Shown piece after piece: positions 47,240 to 56,537 of a stretch of DNA of 64,000 nt (the stretch's first letter is position 1; each line of letters begins with the position of its first letter). A program made the position numbers and the translations under genes. Source of the DNA: Pararhodobacter sp. (lineage in GTDB: Bacteria > Pseudomonadota > Alphaproteobacteria > Rhodobacterales > Rhodobacteraceae); the NCBI GenBank assembly GCA_020832665.1, contig JAFIEG010000012.1, positions 1 to 64,000 of the forward strand, read 5' to 3'. The notes below the pieces were generated by a model. It searched no databases. It was not told the origin of the DNA and saw nothing but the letters and a program-made list of their open reading frames with translations.

Positions 47240-48482
47240 GCGCCCCCTCCTGATCGGGTTGCGCGGTTTCCCACGCCGCCTCGACTGTCACCGCCGAGGC
47301 CGACGGGGTCAAGGGGGTGTAGTTGCCCTGCTCTTCCAGTGTTAGTGCCTCGCGGCGGCTCATACGCCACATGCCGTAGAACGCCAGCGCCACGCAAAGC
47401 GACGCGATATAGAGAAAATAGCCAGGAGGGCCGACAAACCCCATCGCCCAGCCTAGCACCAGCGGCCCGGCGACGGCCCCCACCCCGTTGATGAACAGCA
47501 ACCCCCCCGAGGCACCGGCCATTTCGTCTGTCTGCAGGAAGTCGTTGGTATGCGCCAGAAGCAATGCATAAAGCGGGTTGGCGAAGCCGCCGATCAGCAG
47601 CGCCACCGTGCTGAGCAGCACGAAAGGCAGCGGCAGAACCGCCGCCGCCACCGTCACCAGCGCGCACAGCCCGGCCACGCCGATGATCATCCGCCGCCGA
47701 TCGATCCTGTCGGAAAGCCAGCCCACAGGATACTGGAACAGCAGCCCACCCAGATAGATCGCGGCGACAAAGATCGAGATCTGCAGCACGCTCAGCCCGA
47801 CCAGCCCGCCCCAGACCGCGGCCATGCCGAAAAGCGCCGAATAGACCCCGCCCATCAGAAAGATGCCCACGCAGCCCAGCGGCGAGACCCGAAACAGCCG
47901 GGGCAACCCCATGGGCCGGTCGCTGGTGAAGCCCGGCGCCGGCGATACCGACAGCAGGATCGGCGTGAAGGACAGCGACACCAGCACCGAGGCAACGATA
48001 AACAGCGTGTAACCGCCCGGATCGGCAAGGTTGAGCAGGCCTTGCGCCGCAATGATGCCGACCATCTGCACGATCATGTAGAGCGACAGCGTCTGCCCGC
48101 GGGTCTCGTTCGTGGCGGTGTTGTTCAGCCAGCTCTCGGCAGTGACATAGACCCCGGCGAAGGCAAAACCAATGAGCACGCGCAACACCGTCCAGGCTAT
48201 CCAGTCGGGGGCGGCGGCGTAGAGCACAAGCGCCGCCGAGATCAGCGAGCCCAGCGCCGCAAAGACGCGCACATGCCCCACGCGCCGGATCAGCGCCGGG
48301 GTTAGCTGCGAGCCGGCCAGAAAACCCACGAAATAGGCCGACATCACCACAGACATCTGCGTGGTGGTGAAGCCCTCGATGACGCCGCGAATACCCAGAA
48401 GCGTGCTCTGGATGCCGTTGCCCAGCATCAAGAGCATCATCCCCAGAAGCAGTGCCCAGCTGGCGCCAAGAACCTTGAACAT
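47220..48482 (-). CDS. MFS transporter
   Basis: A 420-aa major-facilitator protein with twelve predicted membrane helices in two six-helix halves and a cytoplasmic polar loop after helix six. The MFS motif A analogue appears as GFLAGSQLTPALIRRVG and again as LGGLLFQYPVGWLSDRIDRRRMI. Best fit is the YcaD/UMF-type subgroup (FVGFLAGSQL is characteristic), with no specific substrate assigned. The C-terminal 35 residues are polar. It runs directly into the DUF924 gene. Confidence 0.88.
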   Translation of the reverse strand: MFKVLGASWALLLGMMLLMLGNGIQSTLLGIRGVIEGFTTTQMSVVMSAYFVGFLAGSQLTPALIRRVGHVRVFAALGSLISAALVLYAAAPDWIAWTVLRVLIGFAFAGVYVTAESWLNNTATNETRGQTLSLYMIVQMVGIIAAQGLLNLADPGGYTLFIVASVLVSLSFTPILLSVSPAPGFTSDRPMGLPRLFRVSPLGCVGIFLMGGVYSALFGMAAVWGGLVGLSVLQISIFVAAIYLGGLLFQYPVGWLSDRIDRRRMIIGVAGLCALVTVAAAVLPLPFVLLSTVALLIGGFANPLYALLLAHTNDFLQTDEMAGASGGLLFINGVGAVAGPLVLGWAMGFVGPPGYFLYIASLCVALAFYGMWRMSRREALTLEEQGNYTPLTPSASAVTVEAAWETAQPDQEGAHANEAG

Positions 48483-48775
48483 GTCAGCCCTTCCCGCTTC
48501 GCACAGACCTTGCCTGTGCCTGCGCAGTCCTTGCGCCGGCCCTACGCCGTTGCGCGACGCGCCGCAAGCATGGCGCGAACGCGGTGCGCCGCCTTGCGCC
48601 CGATGGCGCTGTTCTTCACCTGCGAACCGACTGTTTCACCGATTCGGTGCCCCCGCCGGTTGATTTCCGACGCATTCGAGTCGATTTTGAGCTAGTGAAG
48701 AGTACGGTGCTTCCGCCGCCGGGGCCGGTCTGCGGGCAGCATCGGTTTGGCGGCCGGGTGATGAGGGGATGCTTG

Positions 48776-49474
48776 GTGCAGGCAGTCAATGAAAGCAAGA
48801 CCGGACGGGCACGGCACGCTCAAGGCAGTGCCGCTGCCCTGCGCGCATTCGACCCGGCGGCGATCGCCTGGGTCGATGCCGGTGCCAGGGCGCTGGCAAG
48901 CCACGCGGAAGATATTCTGGCGCCGTTGCGCAAGAGCGAAGATGCGCTGCAACGCGCCGGGCTGACGCTGCGCGCATGGCTGCCCGACGATCTGCCTGAA
49001 TTTCGCGCGCTGCTCGACGATCCGCAGATCTGGGCATGGCTGCCCGAACCCTATCCGGACCCTCTCGACGAAGACACCGCGCGGACGCTGATCACCGCTG
49101 CCGGCACGCTGCCTCATCACGTCGTGCGCGCGGTGCTCAGCGAAGGCAAACCTGTTGGCCAGCTGCGGCTGGAATGGGACGACGGCGGCCGGAACCGCCG
49201 CGAGGCCGAGATCAGTTACTGGCTGGGTCAGGCGTTTTGGGGCGCCGGCTTCGGCTCGGCAATGGTGGCCGGCGCCGTGGCGCGCGCCTTCGGCAATGAT
49301 CCGGCGCTTCTGCGCCTTGTCGCCAAGGTGCACCCCGAGAACCAGGCCTCGGCGCGGCTACTGCAAAAGGTGGGCTTTCACGAACTCGCTGCCCCCCCGA
49401 AAGGCCGCGGCTTTGCCGACTGGCGCTGGTTCGCCCTGCGCCGCCAGCACCGGCCACAGGCCACTGGCGGCTGA
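48776..49474 (+). CDS. GNAT-family N-acetyltransferase
   Basis: A 232-aa protein whose N-terminal 60 residues are of unknown character and whose C-terminal 160 residues are a RimJ/RimL-like GNAT domain: LTLRAWLPDDLPEFRALLDDPQIWAWLPEPYPDPLD (in parts), then YWLGQAFWGAGFGSAM forming the pyrophosphate-binding motif A and HPENQASARLLQKVGF. Likely acetylates a protein N-terminus, aminoglycoside or small amine. I start it at GTG 48776, which has AGGGG 7 nt upstream; ATG 48761 is a good alternative. It is divergent from the MFS gene, and the 293-nt gap before the start shows no other gene. Confidence 0.82.
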   Translation: MQAVNESKTGRARHAQGSAAALRAFDPAAIAWVDAGARALASHAEDILAPLRKSEDALQRAGLTLRAWLPDDLPEFRALLDDPQIWAWLPEPYPDPLDEDTARTLITAAGTLPHHVVRAVLSEGKPVGQLRLEWDDGGRNRREAEISYWLGQAFWGAGFGSAMVAGAVARAFGNDPALLRLVAKVHPENQASARLLQKVGFHELAAPPKGRGFADWRWFALRRQHRPQATGG

Positions 49475-49485
49475 ACCCGCTTTCC

Positions 49486-49554
49486 TTCATCTTGCCCCAA
49501 AATACTCCGGGGGGAGTCCCCGAAAGCGGACGGGGGGCAGCGCCCCCCTGCCCC
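49486..49554 (+). repeat. Dispersed structured repeat, copy C
   Basis: Begins TTCATCTTGCCCCAAAATAC and contains ACTCC/GGAGT and GGGGGGC/GCCCCCC hairpins. It lies between the GNAT gene and the convergent queA gene, ending 3 nt before the queA stop, so it may end transcripts from both sides. Confidence 0.85.
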
Positions 49555-49557
49555 GCC

Positions 49558-50619
49558 TCACTCGGCCTGTGGCGGAATCAGCAGCGACGCATCGCCATAG
49601 GAAAAGAACCGATAGCGCGCGCGCACCGCATGGGCATAGATGCGCCGCACCGTCTCCACCCCCATCAGCGCCGAGACCAGCATCAGAAGCGTCGAGCGCG
49701 GCAGGTGGAAATTGGTGATAAGCCCGTCGGTGACCGCAAAGCGATAGCCCGGGCGGATGAAGATATCGGTCTCGCCCTGCCAGGGGCGCATGCTGCCATC
49801 CGCGCCGGCCGCGCTTTCGATCAGCCGCAACGCGGTGGTGCCGACCGCGATCACCCGAGCACCGGCGCGCCGCGTGGCGTTGATCTTCTCTGCCGCATCA
49901 GCGCTCACCGCGCCCCATTCGGCATGCATGCGATGGGCCGCGATATCCTCGGTCTTGACCGGCAGGAAGGTGCCTGCGCCGACATGCAGCGTCACCTCGG
50001 CAAAGCCCACACCGGCCGCCCTCAGCGCCTCGATCAGTGCGGCATCGAAATGCAGGCTGGCGGTGGGTGCGGCAACCGATCCGGCATGGCGCGCCCAGAC
50101 CGGCTGGTAATCGCTCAGATCGCGCGCATCCGGGGCGCGGCGGCGCGCGATATAGGGCGGCAACGGCATCTGCCCGGCTTGCGCCAGCGCGGCGTCGAAT
50201 TCCGCACCCGTGCGGTTGAAGCGCAGCAGGGCGTCGTCATCACGCCGCGCCAGCACAACCGCCTCCAGCCCGCCGGCAAAGTGCAGTTGGTCGCCCTCGG
50301 CCAGCTTGCGCAGGGGCCGCGCCATCACCCGCCAACTGCCATCGGGTGCCGGCGCCATCAGCGTGATCTCGACGCGCGCGCGCCCGCTGCCATCGGCCGA
50401 AGCGCGCCGCCGCTCGCCGGCAAGCTGCGCCGCTATCACCCGCGTGTCGTTGATCACCAGAAGATCACCGCGCCGCAAGATCGCGGGCAGGTCGCGCACA
50501 TGCCGGTCGGTGATGGCGCCGCCCTCGGCATGCAACAGCCGCGCAGCCGAGCGCGGGTGTACGGGCCGCGTGGCGATCAGCTCTTCGGGCAGGTCGAAGT
50601 CGAAATCATTCAGCTTCAT
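49558..50619 (-). CDS. queA: S-adenosylmethionine:tRNA ribosyltransferase-isomerase
   Basis: Cytosolic enzyme (353 aa) forming epoxyqueuosine in tRNA from 7-aminomethyl-7-deazaguanine by transferring ribose from SAM. Family segments: [39 protein letters not shown], the SAM-ribose-binding [15 protein letters not shown] and the final [10 protein letters not shown] ([18 protein letters not shown]) and [12 protein letters not shown]. Normal length. Start ATG 50619 with a GGGGC site; it is divergent from the peroxiredoxin gene, 109 nt apart. Other queuosine genes are not in the window. Confidence 0.97.
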   Translation of the reverse strand: MKLNDFDFDLPEELIATRPVHPRSAARLLHAEGGAITDRHVRDLPAILRRGDLLVINDTRVIAAQLAGERRRASADGSGRARVEITLMAPAPDGSWRVMARPLRKLAEGDQLHFAGGLEAVVLARRDDDALLRFNRTGAEFDAALAQAGQMPLPPYIARRRAPDARDLSDYQPVWARHAGSVAAPTASLHFDAALIEALRAAGVGFAEVTLHVGAGTFLPVKTEDIAAHRMHAEWGAVSADAAEKINATRRAGARVIAVGTTALRLIESAAGADGSMRPWQGETDIFIRPGYRFAVTDGLITNFHLPRSTLLMLVSALMGVETVRRIYAHAVRARYRFFSYGDASLLIPPQAE

Positions 50620-50728
50620 GCGCAGCCCCTTTCCCGGCAAGGCCCGGTTTTTCGTCAAGGGGGCTTTAACCTTGCGCCCGCACCCCTACAACAGGGCAGA
50701 ACCCGAGCGAAGGAAAAGGAAGACACGC

Positions 50729-51187
50729 ATGGAACCCGGACAAGTTGCCCCCGATTTCACCGCCCCGCGCGATGGCGGCGCCACGCTCACCCTGTCGGCG
50801 CTGCGCCCGAAGAAGGTGGTGCTGTACTTCTACCCCAAGGACGACACCTCTGGCTGCACGAAAGAGGCGCTGGGCTTCACCGAGATGGAAGCCGAGTTCG
50901 CGGCCGCCGGCGCGGTGGTGGTGGGCGTGTCGAAAGACAGCGTGGCAAAGCACGAGAAATTCATCGCCAAGCACGGGCTGAGCGTGGCGCTGGTCTCCGA
51001 CGAGGGCGGCGATATCTGCGAGCGCTACGGCACCTGGGTAGAGAAGAGCATGTATGGCAAGAAATACATGGGTATAGAGCGCGCCACTTTCCTGATCGAT
51101 AGCGAGGGGCACATCGCGCGCATCTGGCGCAAGGTCAAGGTGGCGGGCCATGTCGAAGAGGTGCTCGAGGCCGTACGCGCGCTTTGA
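50729..51187 (+). CDS. bcp: Bcp-type thioredoxin-dependent peroxiredoxin
   Basis: Cytosolic peroxiredoxin (152 aa) of the PrxQ/Bcp group, reducing hydroperoxides. The peroxidatic Cys43 is in FYPKDDTSGCTKEALGF; the usual resolving Cys five residues later is absent, the sequence reading EALGF. Another Cys97 (GGDICERYG) is 54 residues away, not at the alternative 36-residue site. So the enzyme may work by a 1-Cys mechanism or use a partner thiol. ATG 50729 has an AAGGAAAAGGAAGA leader. Divergent from queA; a C-rich tract of low sequence quality follows its stop. Confidence 0.93.
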   Translation: MEPGQVAPDFTAPRDGGATLTLSALRPKKVVLYFYPKDDTSGCTKEALGFTEMEAEFAAAGAVVVGVSKDSVAKHEKFIAKHGLSVALVSDEGGDICERYGTWVEKSMYGKKYMGIERATFLIDSEGHIARIWRKVKVAGHVEEVLEAVRAL

Positions 51188-51235
51188 CACCAAATCCGCT
51201 CGATCGGTTTTGATACCCTGGCCAGCATGCCCACC

Positions 51236-51390
51236 CCTGCACCGGCACGGGCAGCGCCCGGCTCGGGCGCGCGGGGTGGGCGGGCGGGAGCGCGGTTTGC
51301 GGGGGCGCGAAAAGCCCCCCCCGGCGCCCGGCCCCCCCCCCCGCACCCCCCGCCCCCGCGGCCCCCCCCGCCGGAGCGCGGCTGAGCCGG
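51236..51390. other. Low-complexity G/C-rich tract
   Basis: Between the peroxiredoxin stop and the ppsA stop, the sequence is dominated by C and G runs, including 11 consecutive C (51332-51342) and a GGGGGC(GCGAAAA)GCCCCC pairing at 51301-51320. No gene is seen. It could contain a bidirectional terminator, but the runs also suggest sequence-quality limits. Confidence 0.45.
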
Positions 51391-51393
51391 GCG

Positions 51394-53832
51394 CTATACG
51401 CCCCCCTCGCCGCGCGCCACCACCCCGGCCACCGAGGGCCGGCCCGCCCCCTCGGCCTGAGCGACATTTTCCTTCACCTGCAGGAAGCTGTCGGGCGTGA
51501 CCGAGATCGAATCGATCCCCGCCTCGACCAGCAGCCGCGCGAATTTCGGGTCGTTCGAGGGCGCCTGCCCGCACAGCCCCACCGGCACCCCCGCCGCATG
51601 ACCGCGCGATATGGCCTCGCGGATCATCCACAGCACCGCCGGGTCGTCCTCGGCGAAAAGCGCGGCCAGCCGCCCGCTGTCGCGATCCACCCCCAGCGTG
51701 AGCTGCGTCAGATCGTTCGAGCCGATGGAAAACCCGTCGAAACGCCGCGCAAATTCCTCGGCGCGGATCACGTTAGAGGGGATTTCCACCATCACATAGA
51801 CCTTCAACCCGTCCTTGCCACGCTCGAGCCCGGCTTCCTTCATCGTGGCCAGCACCCGGTCGCCCTCTTCGGGGGTACGGCAGAAGGGGATCATCACCAC
51901 CACATTGTCGAAACCCATCTCCTCGCGCAGCCGGCGGATGGCGCGGCATTCCAGCGCGAAGCCCTCGGCGTAATCCTTGTCATGATAGCGCGAGGCGCCG
52001 CGCCAGCCGATCATCGGGTTTTCCTCGCCCGGCTCGAAACCGGCGCCGCCGATGAGCCCGGCATATTCATTGGTCTTGAAATCGCTCATGCGCACGATCA
52101 CCGGTTTCGGCCAGACCATCGCGGCGATGCGCGCCAGCCCGCGTGCCAGCTGATCGACGAAATAATCGGGCTTGCTGTCATAGCCTTTGGTGATTTCCTC
52201 GATCTCGGCCTTCACCTTCTCATCGCGCAGGCTGTCAAACCGCGTCAGCGCCAGCGGGTGCACGCGGATGGCATTGGAAATCACGAATTCCATCCGCGCC
52301 AGCCCCACCCCGTCGGCGGGCAGGCGCCACCAGCGAAAGGCGGCGGCCGGGTTGGCCATGTTCAGCATCACCCTGGTGCGCGTCTCGGGCGCCGAGGACA
52401 GGTCGATCTCTTCGGCCGAGAACCGCGCCTTGCCCTCATACACCACCCCCTCATCGCCCCCGGCGCAGGAGACGGTGACCATCTGCTCGTCATGCAACAG
52501 CTCGGTGGCGTTGCCGCAGCCCACGATGGCGGGCAGGCCCAGCTCGCGGCTGACGATGGCGGCATGGCTGGTGCGCCCGCCATGATCGGTGACGATGGCG
52601 GCGGCGCGCTTCATGATCGGCACCCAGTCGGGGTCGGTGGTGGGGGTGACGAGTATGGCGCCGTCGATGAAGCGCTCGATATCGGCGGCGTGCTCGATCA
52701 GGCACACCGGCGCCGAGACCACGGCATCGCCCACCGACAGCCCGCGCAACAGCTCGCGCCCATGCTCGTGCAGCGTGAAATGCATCACCTTGCCGGCGGC
52801 GCGGCGCGATTGCACCGTCTCGGGGCGCGCCTGCACGATCCACAGCTTGCCGGTTTCGCCGTCGCGGGCCCATTCGATATCCATGGGCTGGCCGTAATGA
52901 TCCTCGATCACCACCGCCTGGCGCGCCAGGCCAAGGATCTCGTCGTCCTCCAGCACCCAGGCAGCGCGTTCGGCGCGCGATGTGGGCACCATGCGCGTCT
53001 CGCCGCCCTCGGCGCCGGCATAGACCATCTTGCGCTCCTTGGCGCCGCGCTTCTTCTGCACGATGGGGCTGGTGCCCGCTTTCTCCAGAAGAGGCTTGAA
53101 CACCTGATATTCATCGGGGCTGACGGTACCCTGCACCACCACCTCGCCCAGCCCCCAGGCGGCGTTGATCAGCACCACCTTGTCAAAGCCCGATTCGGTA
53201 TCGAGCGTGAACATCACCCCCGCCCCGCCGATATCGGCGCGCACCATCATCTGCACGCCCACCGACAGCGCCACCTGCTCATGGGCAAAGCCCTGCACGC
53301 GGCGGTAGGTGATGGCGCGGTCGGTATAGAGCGAGGCAAAGCAGCGCCGGCAGGTGGACAGCAGCGCCTGTTTGCCGCGCACATTCAGGAATGTCTCCTG
53401 CTGGCCGGCAAAGCTGGCCTCGGGCAGATCCTCGGCGGTGGCCGATGAGCGCACCGCCACCGAGGGCTCGTCAATCCCGGCGCGCCGGCCCAGTTCGGCA
53501 TAGGCATCGAGGATGGCCTGGCGCATATCCTCGGGCCATTCGCCGCCCACGATCGCCTTGCGGATCGCCGCGCCGGCCTCGGCCAGGCTCATGCGCCCGT
53601 CTTCCAGCCGCGCCAGATAGTCGCCGATCACCGGCTCAAGTTCGTTTTCCGACAGGAAACGGCGAAAGGCATCGGCCGAGGTGGCAAAACCCGGCGGCAC
53701 CGCAATGCCCTTGGGCGCCAGCGCCTGCACCATTTCGCCCAGCGAAGCATTCTTGCCGCCAACGGTGCCGGTATCGCCCCTTCCCAGATTTTCGAACCAC
53801 AGAATTGTCGGGCTGTCGGTGCTCTCGGTCAT
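51394..53832 (-). CDS. ppsA: Phosphoenolpyruvate synthase
   Basis: Gluconeogenic enzyme (812 aa) making PEP from pyruvate with ATP going to AMP and phosphate, cytosolic. N-terminal ATP-grasp domain with VGGKNASLGEM and VAVRSSATAEDLPEASFAGQQ; central swivelling domain with the phospho-His in DHGGRTSHAAIV, His423; C-terminal PEP-binding barrel with SIGSNDLTQLTLGVDRDSG and the essential Cys in VGLCGQAPS. ATG 53832 starts MTESTDSPTILWFE. Full length. It is divergent from pepN, about 140 nt apart. Confidence 0.97.
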   Translation of the reverse strand: MTESTDSPTILWFENLGRGDTGTVGGKNASLGEMVQALAPKGIAVPPGFATSADAFRRFLSENELEPVIGDYLARLEDGRMSLAEAGAAIRKAIVGGEWPEDMRQAILDAYAELGRRAGIDEPSVAVRSSATAEDLPEASFAGQQETFLNVRGKQALLSTCRRCFASLYTDRAITYRRVQGFAHEQVALSVGVQMMVRADIGGAGVMFTLDTESGFDKVVLINAAWGLGEVVVQGTVSPDEYQVFKPLLEKAGTSPIVQKKRGAKERKMVYAGAEGGETRMVPTSRAERAAWVLEDDEILGLARQAVVIEDHYGQPMDIEWARDGETGKLWIVQARPETVQSRRAAGKVMHFTLHEHGRELLRGLSVGDAVVSAPVCLIEHAADIERFIDGAILVTPTTDPDWVPIMKRAAAIVTDHGGRTSHAAIVSRELGLPAIVGCGNATELLHDEQMVTVSCAGGDEGVVYEGKARFSAEEIDLSSAPETRTRVMLNMANPAAAFRWWRLPADGVGLARMEFVISNAIRVHPLALTRFDSLRDEKVKAEIEEITKGYDSKPDYFVDQLARGLARIAAMVWPKPVIVRMSDFKTNEYAGLIGGAGFEPGEENPMIGWRGASRYHDKDYAEGFALECRAIRRLREEMGFDNVVVMIPFCRTPEEGDRVLATMKEAGLERGKDGLKVYVMVEIPSNVIRAEEFARRFDGFSIGSNDLTQLTLGVDRDSGRLAALFAEDDPAVLWMIREAISRGHAAGVPVGLCGQAPSNDPKFARLLVEAGIDSISVTPDSFLQVKENVAQAEGAGRPSVAGVVARGEGGV

Positions 53833-53975
53833 CGCGCTTTTCCCTTCTTCGCAGGCCTTGGCCATGCTGGTCATGCAAGGCGGGCGGCGCAATGACCTGC
53901 ATCAAGACACCCCAGCACCACCTTGCCCCCGCCGCCCATCTGCGCCAAGTCTTCGTCAAAGCGACGAGGAGCCGC

Positions 53976-56537
53976 ATGACCCATCCCATCCGCCTGTCCG
54001 ATTATACACCCCCCTCGCATCTGATCGAGGAAACCGCGCTGCATTTCGCGCTTCACCCCACCGCCACGCGGGTGAAAAGCCGCATCCGCTTTCGCCCCAA
54101 CCCGGCGCAACCGGGTGCCGATCTGTGCCTCGATGGCGAGGGCCTGACGCTGATTTCGGCCAGCATCAACGGCGCGCCCCTGACCGTCCAGCCCGATGAG
54201 GCCGGCCTTACCCTGCCCGTGCGGCTTCTGCCCGAGGGTCCCTTCACCTTTGAGGCCGAGGTCGAGATCAACCCGCAGGAGAATACCGCGCTTGACGGGT
54301 TATACATCTCCAAGGGCATGTATTGCACGCAATGCGAGGCCGAGGGCTTTCGCAAGATTACCTTCTACCCCGATCGCCCCGATGTCATGGCCCCCTTCCG
54401 CGTGACAATCGAGGGCGAGCAGCCGGTGCTGTTGTCAAACGGCAACCCCGTTGCACAATCCCCCGGCCGCGCCGAATGGCACGACCCGCACCCCAAGCCC
54501 AGCTACCTTTTCGCCCTCGTCGCCGGCGATCTGGTCGCCACGCGTGACCGGTTCACCACCGCCTCGGGCCGCGCGGTCGATCTGGCGATCTGGGTGCGCG
54601 AGGGCGATGAGGGGCGCACCGGCTTCGCGATGGAGGCGCTCAAGCGCTCGATGGCCTGGGACGAGGCCGTTTACGGGCGCGAATACGATCTCGATCAGTT
54701 CAACATCGTCGCCGTCGATGATTTCAACATGGGCGCGATGGAGAACAAGGGGCTGAACATCTTCAACTCGAAATTCGTGCTTGCCAGCCCCGAAACCGCC
54801 ACCGACACCGATTACGACAATATCGAGCGCATCGTCGCGCATGAGTATTTTCACAACTGGACGGGCAACCGCATCACCTGCCGCGACTGGTTCCAACTGT
54901 CACTGAAAGAGGGGCTGACCGTCTATCGCGACCAGCAATACATGGCCGATCAGCGCGGCGCGGCGGTCAAGCGCATCGGCGATGTGCTTACCCTGCGCGC
55001 GCGCCAGTTTCGCGAAGATGCCGGGCCGCTGGCGCACCCGGTGCGCCCGGAAGAATATGTCGAGATCAACAATTTCTACACCGCCACCGTCTATGAAAAG
55101 GGCGCCGAGCTGATCCGCATGCTGGCGATTCTTGTGGGCGCGGAAGGCTACAGGCGCGCGCTTGATCTCTATTTCGAGCGCCATGACGGGCAGGCCTGCA
55201 CCATCGAGGACTGGCTCAAGGTATTCGAGGATGCCACCGGGCGCGATCTTTCCCAGTTCAAGCTGTGGTATCAGCAGGCCGGCACCCCGCGCGTGCATGT
55301 GCGCGAGGAATGGAACGGCGCGAATTTCCGTCTGATCCTGCGACAGGAAGTGCCGCCCACGCCCGGCCAGCCGGAAAAGAAGCCAATGCTGATTCCGGTG
55401 GCTATGGGGCTGATCGGTGCCGATGGCGCCGAGATGCTGTCCACCCATGTGATGGGGCATGACCGCGAAGAAATCTCGATACGCTTCGAGGGGCTCAAGG
55501 CGCGGCCCGTGCCCTCGCTCCTGCGCGGTTTCTCGGCGCCGGTCGAGCTGGTGCACGAGCCACAGCCGGGGGCGCTGGCGCATCTCGTCGCGCATGACAC
55601 CGACCCTTTCGCGCGCTGGGAGGCCGGGCGGCAACTGGCGCTGGCCACGGCGCAGGCCGTGATCCTGCACGGCGCGGCGCCCGATCCGGCCTGGCTCGAT
55701 GCGCTGGCGCCGATCCTGGGCGATGAATCGCTCGACCCGTCCTTTCGCGCGCTGATGCTGCGGCTGCCGAATGACGAAACGCTGGCCGCGCATCTGGCCG
55801 GGCGCGGCCATGTCCCCGACCCCGACGCCATCCACGAGGCACGCGCCACACTGCAACGGGCGCTGGCGGCGCGCCACGAAGGCGCGCTGCGCAAGCTGGT
55901 GGCCACGCTGGCCCCGGCCGCTCCCTACAGCCCCGACGCCGCCTCGGCCGGGCGGCGCGCGCTCAGGCTGGCGGCGCTGGCGCTGCTCAGCCGGCTCGAT
56001 GGCGGCAAGCTGGCCGGCGATATCCATGCCGGGGCCGACAACATGACCGAAAGCCTCGGCGCGCTGGCGGCGCTGATCGAGGCCGGGCGCGGCGATGCGG
56101 CGCTGGCGGCCTTTCTCGAACGCTGGCGCCATGACCGGCTGGTGCTGGACAAATGGTTCACCCTGCAATCCAGCCTCGCCCCGCCCGAGCGGGCGCCGGA
56201 ACTGACCGCCCAACTGGCCGAACACCCCGATTTCGACTGGACCAACCCCAACCGCTTCCGCGCGCTGTTCGGCGGGCTGGCCTCCAACCATGCCGGTTTT
56301 CACCGCGCCGACGGGGCCGGCTATGGGCTGATGGCCGACTGGCTGATCCGGCTTGATGCGCGCAACCCGCAGGCCGCGGCGCGGATCTCAGCCGCCTTCG
56401 ACAGCTGGCAGCGCTATGATGCAACCCGCCAGCGCCACGCAAGCGCCGCGCTGGAACGCATTGCCGGCCATGAACGGCTGAGCCGCGACATGGGCGAAAT
56501 GGTGGCGCGGATGCTGGGCGAGGCAGGGAAAGCTTAA
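53976..56537 (+). CDS. pepN: Aminopeptidase N (alanyl aminopeptidase)
   Basis: Zinc metallopeptidase (853 aa) of family M1 removing N-terminal residues from peptides in the cytoplasm. The GAMEN exopeptidase motif is at residues 253-257 and the zinc motif HEYFH (289-293) is followed by NWTGNRIT and the third ligand Glu in LSLKEGLTVYRDQQ. The remaining helical domain is the M1 C-terminal region. ATG 53976 follows a GAGGAG site. Its TAA stop shares three bases with the stop of the convergent DUF4424-like gene. Confidence 0.96.
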   Translation: MTHPIRLSDYTPPSHLIEETALHFALHPTATRVKSRIRFRPNPAQPGADLCLDGEGLTLISASINGAPLTVQPDEAGLTLPVRLLPEGPFTFEAEVEINPQENTALDGLYISKGMYCTQCEAEGFRKITFYPDRPDVMAPFRVTIEGEQPVLLSNGNPVAQSPGRAEWHDPHPKPSYLFALVAGDLVATRDRFTTASGRAVDLAIWVREGDEGRTGFAMEALKRSMAWDEAVYGREYDLDQFNIVAVDDFNMGAMENKGLNIFNSKFVLASPETATDTDYDNIERIVAHEYFHNWTGNRITCRDWFQLSLKEGLTVYRDQQYMADQRGAAVKRIGDVLTLRARQFREDAGPLAHPVRPEEYVEINNFYTATVYEKGAELIRMLAILVGAEGYRRALDLYFERHDGQACTIEDWLKVFEDATGRDLSQFKLWYQQAGTPRVHVREEWNGANFRLILRQEVPPTPGQPEKKPMLIPVAMGLIGADGAEMLSTHVMGHDREEISIRFEGLKARPVPSLLRGFSAPVELVHEPQPGALAHLVAHDTDPFARWEAGRQLALATAQAVILHGAAPDPAWLDALAPILGDESLDPSFRALMLRLPNDETLAAHLAGRGHVPDPDAIHEARATLQRALAARHEGALRKLVATLAPAAPYSPDAASAGRRALRLAALALLSRLDGGKLAGDIHAGADNMTESLGALAALIEAGRGDAALAAFLERWRHDRLVLDKWFTLQSSLAPPERAPELTAQLAEHPDFDWTNPNRFRALFGGLASNHAGFHRADGAGYGLMADWLIRLDARNPQAAARISAAFDSWQRYDATRQRHASAALERIAGHERLSRDMGEMVARMLGEAGKA

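Noticed and set aside
53391-53975. A long plus-strand extension upstream of pepN
   Set aside because: It is the antisense of ppsA; the pepN ATG at 53976 has a good ribosome site and matches M1 aminopeptidase starts.
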